Shown here piece after piece: positions 5,796-13,890 of a stretch of 17,129 bases of DNA. The DNA comes from UBA11524 sp051883695. GTDB taxonomy: Bacteria > Bacillota > Clostridia > Christensenellales > Aristaeellaceae. The position numbers and the translations under genes are program-made. Location: the NCBI GenBank assembly GCA_051883695.1, contig JBJEUF010000057.1, positions 1 through 17,129 of the forward strand, in the 5' to 3' direction. The notes under the pieces are model-generated. The model made no database searches, was not told where the DNA came from, and worked only from the letters and a program-made list of their open reading frames with translations. Positions within the stretch are counted from its first letter, which is position 1, and every line of letters begins with the position of its first letter.

Positions 5796-7934
5796 TCAGA
5801 CCATAAACGCCAGCCCGGCATCGCTCCGCAGCAGCAGACCCCGCTGGGGATCATAGCAGGACGGATCAGACAGAATCGCATAACCATCCTGCGTCTTCTC
5901 CAGCCGGCCGGCATTGAACAGCATCGAAGCGTCCCCGCAACGCAGGGTAATGCTGTCCTGCTGGAGCTTCCGCAGCGTCCCCCGGGTGTACCATCCGCCG
6001 CGCAGAGCCTCCAGCTCCTCTGTGTTCTGCTCCGTGGGCAGGTACAGCGTAACGGTGTCCTGATCGTCAATGAGGCGGAACGCTTCCGCAGCCGTTCTGT
6101 ATTGATAGCCCTCGCAGCGCTTCATGATCTCCTTCTTGTCGATGGCATCGCCCTTTGTTTTCAACAGCGCTTCAAAATAGAAATGAATCGTGTCCAGCGC
6201 ATCCATGGCGCGTCCGCCCTCCGTTGCCAGCCGGAAGGCATCCACCTGCTGGCGGAAGCTCACCGCAGCATCCCCTTCCAGCCGGAACACATGCACGACG
6301 CTGTCCTCCATGGGGCGCTTTCCTTCGCGGTTACAGCGGCCTCCGGCCTGCAGGATGGCGTCCAGACCGGCCTCCTGACGCCAGACGGCGGGGAAATCCA
6401 GATCGACGCCGGCCTCGATCAGGCTGGTGGACACCACATGGCAGGGCAGCCCTTCCGCAAGGCGGCTGCGGATGCCGGCAATCACCCTGCGCCGGTCCGC
6501 CGGCGTCATCCAGGTGGACAGGTGAAAACGGCTCCGGCAGGGCAGCGCGTCATAGAGCTGCTGTGCCAGCTTGCGGGAATTGACGATGCACAGCCCCTGA
6601 CTCCCGGAAAGCAAACCGGAAAGCAGCGCCTCCTGCGTCAGCGTTCCCTCCATGCGGTAGGTTGTGCGGCGGAAATAACGGTAGAGCGCCTCGCGGTCGC
6701 GCATGATCTCCCGAACGGGCATACCCGGCAGGTATTCGGCAATCAGGTGATTGAGCGCGGGCTGCGTGGCGGTGCAGAGGACGGCGGTCACGCGGTAATG
6801 CTTCACCAGCTCCGCAATGGCATACACGCAGGGGCGCAGGAAATCCAGCGGAAGCATCTGCGCCTCATCAAAGATGATGACGCTGTTTGCCATGCTGTGG
6901 AGCTTGCGGCACTTGCTGGTTCTGGCGGCGAACAGGGACTCGAAGAACTGCACGGCTGTGGTCACAACCACGGGCGCATCCCAGTTTTCGGTGGCCAGCC
7001 GCTTGCGCATGTTGACGGCGTTCAGCTCCTCATCCTTCTCGTCCTTCTCGTCCTTCTTGTTCTTCTCGTCCTCCTCATAGGCCGCACCGCTGTGATGCTC
7101 CAGCACGTTCTCGCTGCCCAGTATCTCCGCGAACTTCGCGGCGTTCTGCTCGATGATGCTGGTGTAGGGAATCACATAGATCACCCGGCTGCAGCCGTGC
7201 TCCACCGCATGTCTGAGCGCAAACATCAGGGAGGACACGGTCTTGCCGCCGCCTGTCGGAACGGTCAGGGTATACAGGCCCCGGTCACCTGTCCCCGCCT
7301 CGGCGCAGTCGTCCAGAATGGCGCAGCGCTGGACATTGATGGGCTTTGCCGGCGGATACCACCCCTGCACATACGCCTGCAGACGCGCCAGGAGTACAGG
7401 CATCGGCTCGCCGGTGGTTGCTCTGACCGGCTGCCGGTTCATAAAGGCCTCGGTGTCCAGAAAGTCCGCATCCACCAGACATGAATAGAGCATCCGCGCG
7501 TAGAAGCTGCCCGTCAGCGGATCACGATCCGCCCACTCCGGTGTGAGATTGCCTGCCTTCGGTGTGATTTCCTGCCGGAAAGCGGAGTAATCCTGCGGCT
7601 TGTGCTGGAGCTTTCCATCCAGCAGCTTTTCCCTGTCCATCAGTCCGCCATGGTGCGCGGCGATGGCGAACATGCCTGCAATATCCCGCAGCCGACAGGC
7701 TTCCAGCGCGCCGGCGGAGGTATGGTTGACCTTGCTGACATGCTCGGGATCCTGCATACGGCGCTGCACATCGGGCGCGTATTTGCCGATGTCGTGCAGC
7801 AATCCTGTGCGGTATGCGTGCTCCTGTGCGCCAAAGGCGCTGCCGAAGCCTGCGGCGAGCTTTGCCGTTCCTTCCAGATGCTCCTGTACGGACTGGGTTC
7901 TCCCGTCCTCCGCCTTGTGTGCGATGTATCGCAT
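5796..7934 (-). CDS. cas3: CRISPR-associated helicase/nuclease Cas3 (type I-C)
   Basis: A 712-aa fusion of an HD nuclease and a superfamily 2 helicase. HD-domain ligands are visible: His19, His47-Asp48 in LLHDIGKYAP, His71 in NHTSAG, and His94-His95. Helicase motifs follow in order: TVPTGGGKT near 225-235 (Walker A), FDEAQ near 355, CTATQPA near 386, STSLIEAGVDLDFP, and AGGRCNREGK near 530. Cas3 is recruited after full R-loop formation and degrades the target strand. The ATG at 7932-7934 has AAGGA 8-9 nt upstream and is preferred over an upstream in-frame TTG. It has its own consensus promoter. A highly charged Glu/Asp/Lys repeat lies between the Walker A and DEAQ motifs. The gene is intact. 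Confidence 0.96.
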   Translation of the reverse strand: MRYIAHKAEDGRTQSVQEHLEGTAKLAAGFGSAFGAQEHAYRTGLLHDIGKYAPDVQRRMQDPEHVSKVNHTSAGALEACRLRDIAGMFAIAAHHGGLMDREKLLDGKLQHKPQDYSAFRQEITPKAGNLTPEWADRDPLTGSFYARMLYSCLVDADFLDTEAFMNRQPVRATTGEPMPVLLARLQAYVQGWYPPAKPINVQRCAILDDCAEAGTGDRGLYTLTVPTGGGKTVSSLMFALRHAVEHGCSRVIYVIPYTSIIEQNAAKFAEILGSENVLEHHSGAAYEEDEKNKKDEKDEKDEELNAVNMRKRLATENWDAPVVVTTAVQFFESLFAARTSKCRKLHSMANSVIIFDEAQMLPLDFLRPCVYAIAELVKHYRVTAVLCTATQPALNHLIAEYLPGMPVREIMRDREALYRYFRRTTYRMEGTLTQEALLSGLLSGSQGLCIVNSRKLAQQLYDALPCRSRFHLSTWMTPADRRRVIAGIRSRLAEGLPCHVVSTSLIEAGVDLDFPAVWRQEAGLDAILQAGGRCNREGKRPMEDSVVHVFRLEGDAAVSFRQQVDAFRLATEGGRAMDALDTIHFYFEALLKTKGDAIDKKEIMKRCEGYQYRTAAEAFRLIDDQDTVTLYLPTEQNTEELEALRGGWYTRGTLRKLQQDSITLRCGDASMLFNAGRLEKTQDGYAILSDPSCYDPQRGLLLRSDAGLAFMV
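7021..7077. repeat. Short tandem repeat within cas3
   Basis: On the plus strand the units CTTCTCGTC and close variants repeat about five times. On the coding strand they give a run of EEDEKNKKDEKDEKDEE. The reading frame is kept because units are 9 nt. The acidic/basic run lies between helicase motifs I and II, most likely in a surface loop. Confidence 0.75.
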
Positions 7935-8019
7935 AGCTGTATTCCTTTCCAAAGAATAAGTACGTTGTGAAATGGCTGCTGCGTTCGCATTCTATCAGTT
8001 CGTGTATACTTCTGTCTGT

Positions 8020-8048
8020 ATTATATCGATCTGTACAGCTCCTGTCAA
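8020..8048 (-). promoter_or_regulatory. Promoter of cas3
   Basis: Perfect consensus on the minus strand: TTGACA (8043-8048), 17 bp, TATAAT (8020-8025). Transcription should start near 8013 and give a leader of about 80 nt before the cas3 ATG. There is no match here with the pseudo-spacer seed and PAM, so cas3 appears to be outside that control. Confidence 0.88.
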
Positions 8049-8268
8049 GAAAGAAGGTGCGGACATGTTCGGGCCATGTGGTTGAGCGACCTCCGCACAC
8101 CCGCTCATGCGCATACACCTGTCGGCTTCCGTCGCCACACAAACGTCGGAATCGGACCTTTGGTACACCTTCGGGCAACGCTTTTTCCTCCGCTCGTGCC
8201 GGAAGGAAGGCCGTTCATTCCGCCTCTGTTGCTCTTGTCCCTGCAAAGCGCTGTTTGTCCGTTTTCTA
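8049..8268. other. Intergenic region without a convincing gene
   Basis: This stretch separates the cas3 promoter from the promoter of the plus-strand glycosidase operon. Open frames cross it on both strands but lack conserved sequence or good ribosome binding sites. The plus-strand frame is simply an upstream extension of the GH3 frame. A pair of 7-bp arms, GTGCGGA (8058-8064) and TCCGCAC (8092-8098), is too distant and short to interpret. Confidence 0.5.
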
Positions 8269-8297
8269 TTGCCCGCCAACGGTTCCTCCCGTACAAT
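8269..8297 (+). promoter_or_regulatory. Probable promoter of the GH3 operon
   Basis: TTGCCC (8269-8274), 17 bp, TACAAT (8292-8297). The -10 matches consensus in 5 of 6 bases and the -35 in 4 of 6. Transcription would start near 8304, giving a 5' leader of about 105 nt. It is the best candidate upstream of the first GH3 gene, but is not as strong as the two cas promoters. Confidence 0.55.
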
Positions 8298-8310
8298 CCT
8301 GGTAAAGACA

Positions 8311-8377
8311 TGTCCGAAAACGGCCAGAAACCACAAAAGAGGGAGGGCAGAAGGCAGGCTGTGGGCTGTTTCGGACA
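8311..8377 (+). promoter_or_regulatory. Possible structured 5' leader or operator pair of the GH3 operon
   Basis: TGTCCGAAA (8311-8319) and TTTCGGACA (8369-8377) are perfect 9-bp inverted arms. Between them CCACA and TGTGG can pair as an inner stem, around a purine-rich stretch containing GAGGGAGGGCAGAAGG. The element starts just after the predicted transcription start and ends 32 nt before the gene. It may be a folded leader RNA or two operator half-sites. I do not recognise a known riboswitch class. Confidence 0.4.
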
Positions 8378-8409
8378 GACTCTGTGAAACAAGGAAAGGA
8401 AGGTCATCC

Positions 8410-11400
8410 ATGAATACCCATTCCGGAAAGCAACTCCGAAGGTCCTTCACGGCAGCGGTTCTGGCACTGATGATGTGCCTGAGCGTTGTCAGCCCCGCAT
8501 CCGCCGCCGTTCTGGAGGCGGAGGGTAAATACTACTCCCGTTTTGACAGCTACGCCGAGCTGCTGGAGCACGTCGGCGAGGTGAATCTGCAGACAGCCGA
8601 GGAAGGCCAGGTGCTGCTCAAGAACGACGGCACGCTGCCCCTGAGCGGCACGGAGAAGGTCAGCGTGTTCGGTATCGCGTCCTCCACCACCGTGGCGGGC
8701 CCGACCAGCAACAGCGCCTACAAGCAGCATACGGACTTCTCCGTCAGCGACCGCGGCCCCATCTATGACGGCCTGACCGCTGCGGGCTTCGATGTGAACC
8801 CGACTATGGCAGACTTCTATGCCGCCAAGGGCTTCTCCAGCAGCGACTGCGGCAAGGAGACCCTCGCCTTCTCCGATGAGGCGGCAGCTTCCGTCGCGGC
8901 ATACAGCGAGGTCGGCGTGATCGTGCTGGCCCGCTACGGCGGCGAGGGCGCGGATCTGGACATGGTTACCCCCGAAATCAACGACGGCATGTACGGCGAG
9001 CAGCCCTCCAGGTACGAGCATGACGCGCTGTACACCGGCGAAGTGGTGGCGACGGCCCAGTCCAGCGGACGCGGCGGCGGCCCCATGGGCTCCTCCGCTT
9101 CCTATCAGGTAGCCGGCACCAGCGCCAACTACGATGAGAACGGCACCGAGTACAAGCATTACCTGCAGCTGACCGACGCGGAGGAAGCGCTGATTGACTA
9201 TGTGGCGGCGAACTGCGAGAAGGTCATCGTGGTGCTGAATACCTCCAACGCCATGGAGTGCTATGACCTGCGCGAGGATGCGCGCGTCAACGGCATCCTG
9301 CTGATGGGCCGCGGCGGCGAAAACGGTCACTTCGCGGTGGGCAGGATTTTGGCGGGTCTGGTGAATCCCTCCGGCCGTCTGGTGGATGAGTGGAACACCG
9401 ATTTCACCGCTGATCCAACCTGGAACAACTACGCCTGGAACGCGCAGACCGGCAGCCAGAACATCTACTATGTCGGTGAATACGGCACGAGCGTGACCGC
9501 CTACAACGGCAACGGCAACTATGACGATTACCTCGAGCGCGGCGAAACCCCCATCACCTACGGCTCCCACAACCAGAACGGCTACTACGGCACCGACTAC
9601 GAGGAGGATATCTACCTCGGCTACGCCTACTGGGAGACCCTGTACGCCACCCTGTACGAGGCACTGCTGGAGCATGAAACCGTTCAGTATCAGGGCAACG
9701 GCGTGATCCACACCGTATCCCGTGCGGATGCACCCGGCGAAACCGTGGCGGAGAAGGCCGCCAACGCCGCCAATGCATGGTGGAAGAAGAACGTGACCTT
9801 CGCCTTCGGTTCCGGCCTGAGCTACACCACCTTCAGCCTGAACATCGACGCGGACGCGATCACCGCTTACGGCGGCGCGCTGGAATCCGCCGATGATACC
9901 CTGGTCGAGGGCTTCCGCTTCGCCACCGATATGACGGCGGAGAACCTCTCCTCCGCCGACGGCAAGCCCGCCAGGGTCAAGACCCTGGTCATTCCCGTGA
10001 CCGTCACCAACACCGGCGACAGAGCCGGCAAGGAAGTCGTGGAAATCTACGTCACCGCTCCCTATGACAGCGAGACCGCCAGGCTGCAGAAGTCCTTTGT
10101 GACGCTGGCAGGCTTTAGCAAGTCCGGCATCATCCAGCCCGGCGAGAGTGAGACCGTTCTGGTCAGCGTCAACGTGCAGGATATGGCTCCCTTCGATTAC
10201 GCTGATGTGTATGCCGAGGGCGTGACCGGCTACACCATGGAAACCGGCGAGTGGATCATCCGCGCGATGAACACCTCCCACTACGACATGGCCACCGACC
10301 TGAGCGACACCACCGACGAATACGCCGAGGTACGCTTCACCCTGGCTCAGACCGGCGAGACCGGCTCCTATGGTGCGGCCCGTCTGGTGCTGGATGATTT
10401 CAGCGGCAAGAACAGCGAGGCCATCTTCTCCGAGTCCTATGAGGACAATGAGAACGTGAACGGCAATGTCTGGGCGACCGATACCGACGAGGATCACTAC
10501 CAGATCTTCAACTCCCTGCGCACCGCGAATCAGATGGCGGATGGCACGAGCAAGGAGGTTCTCCTGACCCGTGACACCTTCCTGACCTACTTCCCCGAGA
10601 CGCCGGCCGAGGGCGACCTGGTCTTCTCCGAGAGCTATGTGGCGCATCTGGACTACTGGAACCAGTTCTCCGCCGCGGACATCGAGGGCGACGAGACCTA
10701 CCGCACCGCCGATGAAGCCATCGCGGAGGGCTGGGCGCAGGGCACCGGCGTGGTGGACGAAGAAACCGGCACCTACGCCATCGTGCTGGCGGACATGTCC
10801 GGCAAGGCGCTCTTTGACGAGGACGGCACCCTCACCGATGCGTGGAACGAATTCATGAACCAGCTCACCGTCGAGGAAATGACGACCCTCATCCGCAAGA
10901 ACACCAACATGTGGCGCTCCACCGGATTGCCCAACATCGGCAAGGCAGCCAACCAGCAGAAGGACAGCTACAACGACAACGGCAACACCTTCCTGTGGGT
11001 GGACGCGCCCACCATCACCGCCACCTGGAACACGGCTCTGGCCTATGAGATCGGTCAGGTTCGCGGCAACCTGAGCCTGTACAACGGCTGGTCCGCCTGG
11101 GGCGGCCCCGAAATGGATACCCACCGCAGCCCCTTCTCCGGCCGCAACTACGAGTACATGTCCCAGGACGGTCTGGTGGGCGGCTACATGGCTGCCGGCC
11201 TGACCGGCGGCATGGAAGCCATGGGCGTTACCTGCTACATCAAGCACTTTGCCCTGAACGATCAGGAAACCTGCCGCGACGGCATGGAAAACATGGTCTG
11301 GGTGTCCGAGCAGGCGGCCCGTCAGATCTACTTCAAGGTTTTCCAGATGTGCATGCAGGAGGGCGGTTCCTCCTCCTCCATGACCGGCTTTGCCCGCTTC

Positions 11401-12609
11401 TGCGGCGTGCCCACCTCCTCCAACAACCGCATGATGGAGGGCATGGTGGTTGACCAGTGGGGCTGGGATGGCTTCTTCATCACAGACGGCTACTCCGGCT
11501 TCTCCCGCTGCACCACCATGGCCAGCATGATGCGCTCCTTCGTCGTGCCGCTGCCTCTGAACGGGCGCATCCCCGCCATCTCCGGCCGCTACGACGCGGA
11601 GAGTGGCAAGTTCTACGCCTACACCGGCGCGTGGGATACCGAGTATGACTTCTACGGCGACAACTTTGCCACCACCACCGTGATGTACAACGACCGCGGC
11701 TCCGTGGCGGACGAGAACGTCAAGGGCGGCTACCGCGGCGAGGAGATCGAGAGCTACAGCCAGTGGTACTATCTGCGTATGCTGGCGGCACGCATCCTCT
11801 ACATCGAGTCCAATGCGCTGACCAACCTGAACGGTCACTCCCTGACCCGGCTGCCCGAGTTCACCGCTGAGGAGCGTACCTTCGTCAAGGGCGCTGAGGC
11901 GCAGCTGGTCTTTGACCTCTCCGGCGAGGCCAGGAGCACCTACACCGTGGATGAGAACGGCGTCAAGACGCCCCTGTACACCGCCGAGTACACCATCGAG
12001 GGCGACCTGCCAGCCGGCATGACCTTCGACGCGGCCACCGCGACCCTGTCCGGCGTGCCCACCGAGAACGGCGAGTACAAGATCACCGTGCATGTGCTGA
12101 TCGACGGCTGGGTCTGCTCTGATCTGGTCAACGATGACAAGCAGCCCTTCAACCGCTATCTGACCTGGACCTACAAGCTGCTGGTGAACGAGGACGGCGT
12201 GCCCACCCCCGACATGAACGACGAGCTGGAGGAGAACAAGGAAATTGAAGTGTCCAGCAGCGGCGGCATGGGTGGCGGTATGCCCGGCGGCGGTATGGCC
12301 GGCTTCGAGGTTGTGCCCGAGGACGTGACCTTTGCCGAGGGCGCCGAGTCCTTCTCCTGGTCCATCGGCGAGCATCAGCTCTTCAAAACCACGGCCAGCA
12401 AGGCGGAAGCGCAGGAGGGCGACCAGTACACCTACTCCCTGGCCATGGGCGATCCCAACGCGCCCTTCAGCGTCGAAATGACCCTGCACCTGAAGGCTGA
12501 CGGCGTGGCGAACCTGGTTGTCGGCGCGGGCGGCCCCATTGCGGGCGCAAACGAGAACGGCACCTGGACCGTCGCGGACGGACAGATCTCCGTTGCCTGG
12601 GGCAAGTAA
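8410..12609 (+). CDS. Secreted GH3 glycoside hydrolase with permuted domain order
   Basis: A 1399-aa protein with a signal peptide (RRSFTAAVLALMMCLSVVSPASAA). The order is the reverse of most GH3 enzymes. The GH3 C-type domain comes first: GQVLLKNDGTLPL near 66, RYGGEGADLD with candidate acid/base Glu179, and NPSGRLVDEW near 320. An Fn3-like domain follows (VTNTGDRAGKEVVEIYV near 532). The TIM-barrel domain comes later: DTHRSPFSGRNYEY near 903, KHFALNDQE near 945, and the likely nucleophile Asp1026 in GFFITDGYSG. Then come an Ig-like fold (near 1195-1245), a Gly/Met-rich linker and a C-terminal beta-rich tail. The family hydrolyses beta-glucosides or beta-xylosides; the substrate here is unknown. 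Start chosen by an AGGAAGG site 6 nt ahead and the signal peptide. It heads the operon. Confidence 0.9.
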   Translation: MNTHSGKQLRRSFTAAVLALMMCLSVVSPASAAVLEAEGKYYSRFDSYAELLEHVGEVNLQTAEEGQVLLKNDGTLPLSGTEKVSVFGIASSTTVAGPTSNSAYKQHTDFSVSDRGPIYDGLTAAGFDVNPTMADFYAAKGFSSSDCGKETLAFSDEAAASVAAYSEVGVIVLARYGGEGADLDMVTPEINDGMYGEQPSRYEHDALYTGEVVATAQSSGRGGGPMGSSASYQVAGTSANYDENGTEYKHYLQLTDAEEALIDYVAANCEKVIVVLNTSNAMECYDLREDARVNGILLMGRGGENGHFAVGRILAGLVNPSGRLVDEWNTDFTADPTWNNYAWNAQTGSQNIYYVGEYGTSVTAYNGNGNYDDYLERGETPITYGSHNQNGYYGTDYEEDIYLGYAYWETLYATLYEALLEHETVQYQGNGVIHTVSRADAPGETVAEKAANAANAWWKKNVTFAFGSGLSYTTFSLNIDADAITAYGGALESADDTLVEGFRFATDMTAENLSSADGKPARVKTLVIPVTVTNTGDRAGKEVVEIYVTAPYDSETARLQKSFVTLAGFSKSGIIQPGESETVLVSVNVQDMAPFDYADVYAEGVTGYTMETGEWIIRAMNTSHYDMATDLSDTTDEYAEVRFTLAQTGETGSYGAARLVLDDFSGKNSEAIFSESYEDNENVNGNVWATDTDEDHYQIFNSLRTANQMADGTSKEVLLTRDTFLTYFPETPAEGDLVFSESYVAHLDYWNQFSAADIEGDETYRTADEAIAEGWAQGTGVVDEETGTYAIVLADMSGKALFDEDGTLTDAWNEFMNQLTVEEMTTLIRKNTNMWRSTGLPNIGKAANQQKDSYNDNGNTFLWVDAPTITATWNTALAYEIGQVRGNLSLYNGWSAWGGPEMDTHRSPFSGRNYEYMSQDGLVGGYMAAGLTGGMEAMGVTCYIKHFALNDQETCRDGMENMVWVSEQAARQIYFKVFQMCMQEGGSSSSMTGFARFCGVPTSSNNRMMEGMVVDQWGWDGFFITDGYSGFSRCTTMASMMRSFVVPLPLNGRIPAISGRYDAESGKFYAYTGAWDTEYDFYGDNFATTTVMYNDRGSVADENVKGGYRGEEIESYSQWYYLRMLAARILYIESNALTNLNGHSLTRLPEFTAEERTFVKGAEAQLVFDLSGEARSTYTVDENGVKTPLYTAEYTIEGDLPAGMTFDAATATLSGVPTENGEYKITVHVLIDGWVCSDLVNDDKQPFNRYLTWTYKLLVNEDGVPTPDMNDELEENKEIEVSSSGGMGGGMPGGGMAGFEVVPEDVTFAEGAESFSWSIGEHQLFKTTASKAEAQEGDQYTYSLAMGDPNAPFSVEMTLHLKADGVANLVVGAGGPIAGANENGTWTVADGQISVAWGK

Positions 12610-12619
12610 TCCATGACTC

Positions 12620-12644
12620 GTCACCCGGGTTCATACCGGGTGAC
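12620..12644 (+). other. Hairpin just after the first GH3 gene
   Basis: GTCACCCGG (12620-12628) and CCGGGTGAC (12636-12644) make a 9-bp stem with a 7-nt loop. It starts 10 bp after the stop codon. No T-run follows, so it is more likely an mRNA-protecting or attenuating structure than a full terminator. Confidence 0.6.
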
Positions 12645-12647
12645 ACG

Positions 12648-12686
12648 GCCCCGCACCATGCACGGCATTGCCCCATGGTGCGGGGC
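12648..12686 (+). other. Strong intergenic hairpin before the binding-protein gene
   Basis: GCCCCGCACCATG (12648-12660) and CATGGTGCGGGGC (12674-12686) form a perfect 13-bp, GC-rich stem with a 13-nt loop. No T-run follows. Together with the hairpin 4 bp upstream it fills most of the gap between the first and second genes, so it may set the ratio of enzyme to the downstream proteins by partial termination or differential mRNA stability. Confidence 0.65.
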
Positions 12687-12716
12687 TCCCCATCAACACG
12701 GAAAGGCGGATCACAC

Positions 12717-13388
12717 ATGAATATGAGGAAACCTCTGGCGCTGCTGTGCGCCCTGGGACTGAGCCTGGGCGGTGCGCTGGCGGAAGATGCCGTCGCAACC
12801 GAGGCCCCCGCTGAGGCGGCAAAGAACACCTACGTGCTGGAAGCGGAATGGACGAATCTGGACAACAAGTACGGCAGCGGCTACTCCGGCTCCACCACCG
12901 GCACGGGCATGATTACCGGCGACGACACGGACAGCAAGACGGCCTCCAACGGCTACTACGTCAGCTGGCTGTACTACAACGGTGCGTATGTGAGCTTCGA
13001 GTTCGAGGCGGAGGAGGACATTGACGATCTGACCATCGTGCTGCGCCTGTCCGCCCAGTACAACAGCATCGACGTCAAGGGCGATCAGCTGATCGTCGGC
13101 ATCAACTACGATGAGGACGCCGAGGCCTATGAGCAGGCATTCGACTTCCCGCTATCCATCGAATCCTACAGCGAATTCAGCAGCCGTGTGAAGGACTTCC
13201 AGGACTATGTGGTGGTGGAGAACGTGTCCGTCAAGAAGGGCTTCAACACCGTGGAGCTGCTGGTCAACAACGATATCAAGGGCGTAGGCGGCACGATGAA
13301 GGCGGCGGCTCCCCTGGTGGATTGCCTGATCCTCTACACCTGTGGCACCATCACGCCCATCACCTACAATCCCGCATACACGAACTGA
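12717..13388 (+). CDS. Secreted carbohydrate-binding-module-like protein
   Basis: A 223-aa protein with a signal peptide (MRKPLALLCALGLSLGGALAED) and a short Ala/Glu/Thr-rich linker. The mature part starts YVLEAEWTNLDNKYGSGYSG, which resembles the EAE opening of CBM6/CBM35-type beta-sandwich modules. Later stretches fit the same fold: FEFEAEEDIDDLTIVLRLSA, and VKKGFNTVELLVNN near 180. There is no catalytic domain. It may be a free binding protein that helps the neighbouring GH3 enzymes to hold substrate; that is inference. The ATG at 12717 was chosen because it begins the signal peptide and GAAAGGCGG lies upstream. It follows the first GH3 gene by 107 bp containing two hairpins. Confidence 0.7.
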   Translation: MNMRKPLALLCALGLSLGGALAEDAVATEAPAEAAKNTYVLEAEWTNLDNKYGSGYSGSTTGTGMITGDDTDSKTASNGYYVSWLYYNGAYVSFEFEAEEDIDDLTIVLRLSAQYNSIDVKGDQLIVGINYDEDAEAYEQAFDFPLSIESYSEFSSRVKDFQDYVVVENVSVKKGFNTVELLVNNDIKGVGGTMKAAAPLVDCLILYTCGTITPITYNPAYTN

Positions 13389-13434
13389 TCCGGCACAGCG
13401 CCTGCAGCCGGATCAACCAGAGGAGGATGACCTG

Positions 13435-13887
13435 ATGCATACGACCATCGGTCGGATCGGGAGAATGATCCGGCACAGGAGAAACATCACATTTGTTTTG
13501 ATGCTGCTGGCGGCAGCCTTTGCCATCGCCATGCTGACCGCCTACAGGCTGACCGGGGTGAACACCTTCACCCCGACGCTGTCCACGAAGGTGATCGTGA
13601 TGGAGAGCGTGTGCGGCGCGCTGTGTCTGCTGCTGGCGTTCTTTGAGATCAAGAATGCCAAATACGCCCTGTATCTCATCAGCCTTTGGGCCTGGCTGGA
13701 GTACCTGTTCTACAATGCTTCCTACATGTCCAACGTGATGGTGGGGATCGACGGCAACCAGTTCAGCCCGGGCTTCCTCCTGACGACGGCTTTCGGGCTG
13801 CTGTCCTGGGTTTGCACCCTCTCCTCGGCCATCCTGCAGAAGCAGGAGCTGGGATGGCACATCACCCCGGACGGAAAGGAGGCTTGA
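13435..13887 (+). CDS. Small four-helix membrane protein of unknown function
   Basis: A 150-aa protein I do not recognise. It has a basic N-terminus (RIGRMIRHRRN) and four hydrophobic segments, at about residues 18-40, 50-67, 73-92 and 108-128. The last segment is followed by a polar tail. Pairing with GH3 genes suggests a role in placing or anchoring the extracellular enzymes, or in sensing, but nothing in the sequence shows this. The ATG at 13435 has AGGAGG 8 nt upstream and is preferred over an upstream in-frame ATG inside the previous gene. It ends 3 bp before the next GH3 gene, so the two are very likely co-translated. Confidence 0.75.
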   Translation: MHTTIGRIGRMIRHRRNITFVLMLLAAAFAIAMLTAYRLTGVNTFTPTLSTKVIVMESVCGALCLLLAFFEIKNAKYALYLISLWAWLEYLFYNASYMSNVMVGIDGNQFSPGFLLTTAFGLLSWVCTLSSAILQKQELGWHITPDGKEA

Positions 13888-13890
13888 GCC

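Noticed and set aside
8005..8021. Second pseudo-spacer target at the cas3 promoter
   Set aside because: Only 8 consecutive bases match (GTCTGTAT, pseudo-spacer positions 10-17). The seed does not match and there is no TTC PAM, so this is probably chance.
8107..8409. N-terminal extension of the first GH3 protein
   Set aside because: The frame is open upstream, but the signal peptide and a strong ribosome binding site mark the ATG at 8410, and the predicted promoter lies inside the extension.
8404..12624. Very long open frame on the minus strand opposite the first GH3 gene
   Set aside because: It is an antisense shadow caused by GC-rich codon bias. The plus-strand protein has clear GH3 motifs, a signal peptide and a ribosome binding site; the minus-strand product is a low-complexity His/Gly/Val-rich sequence.
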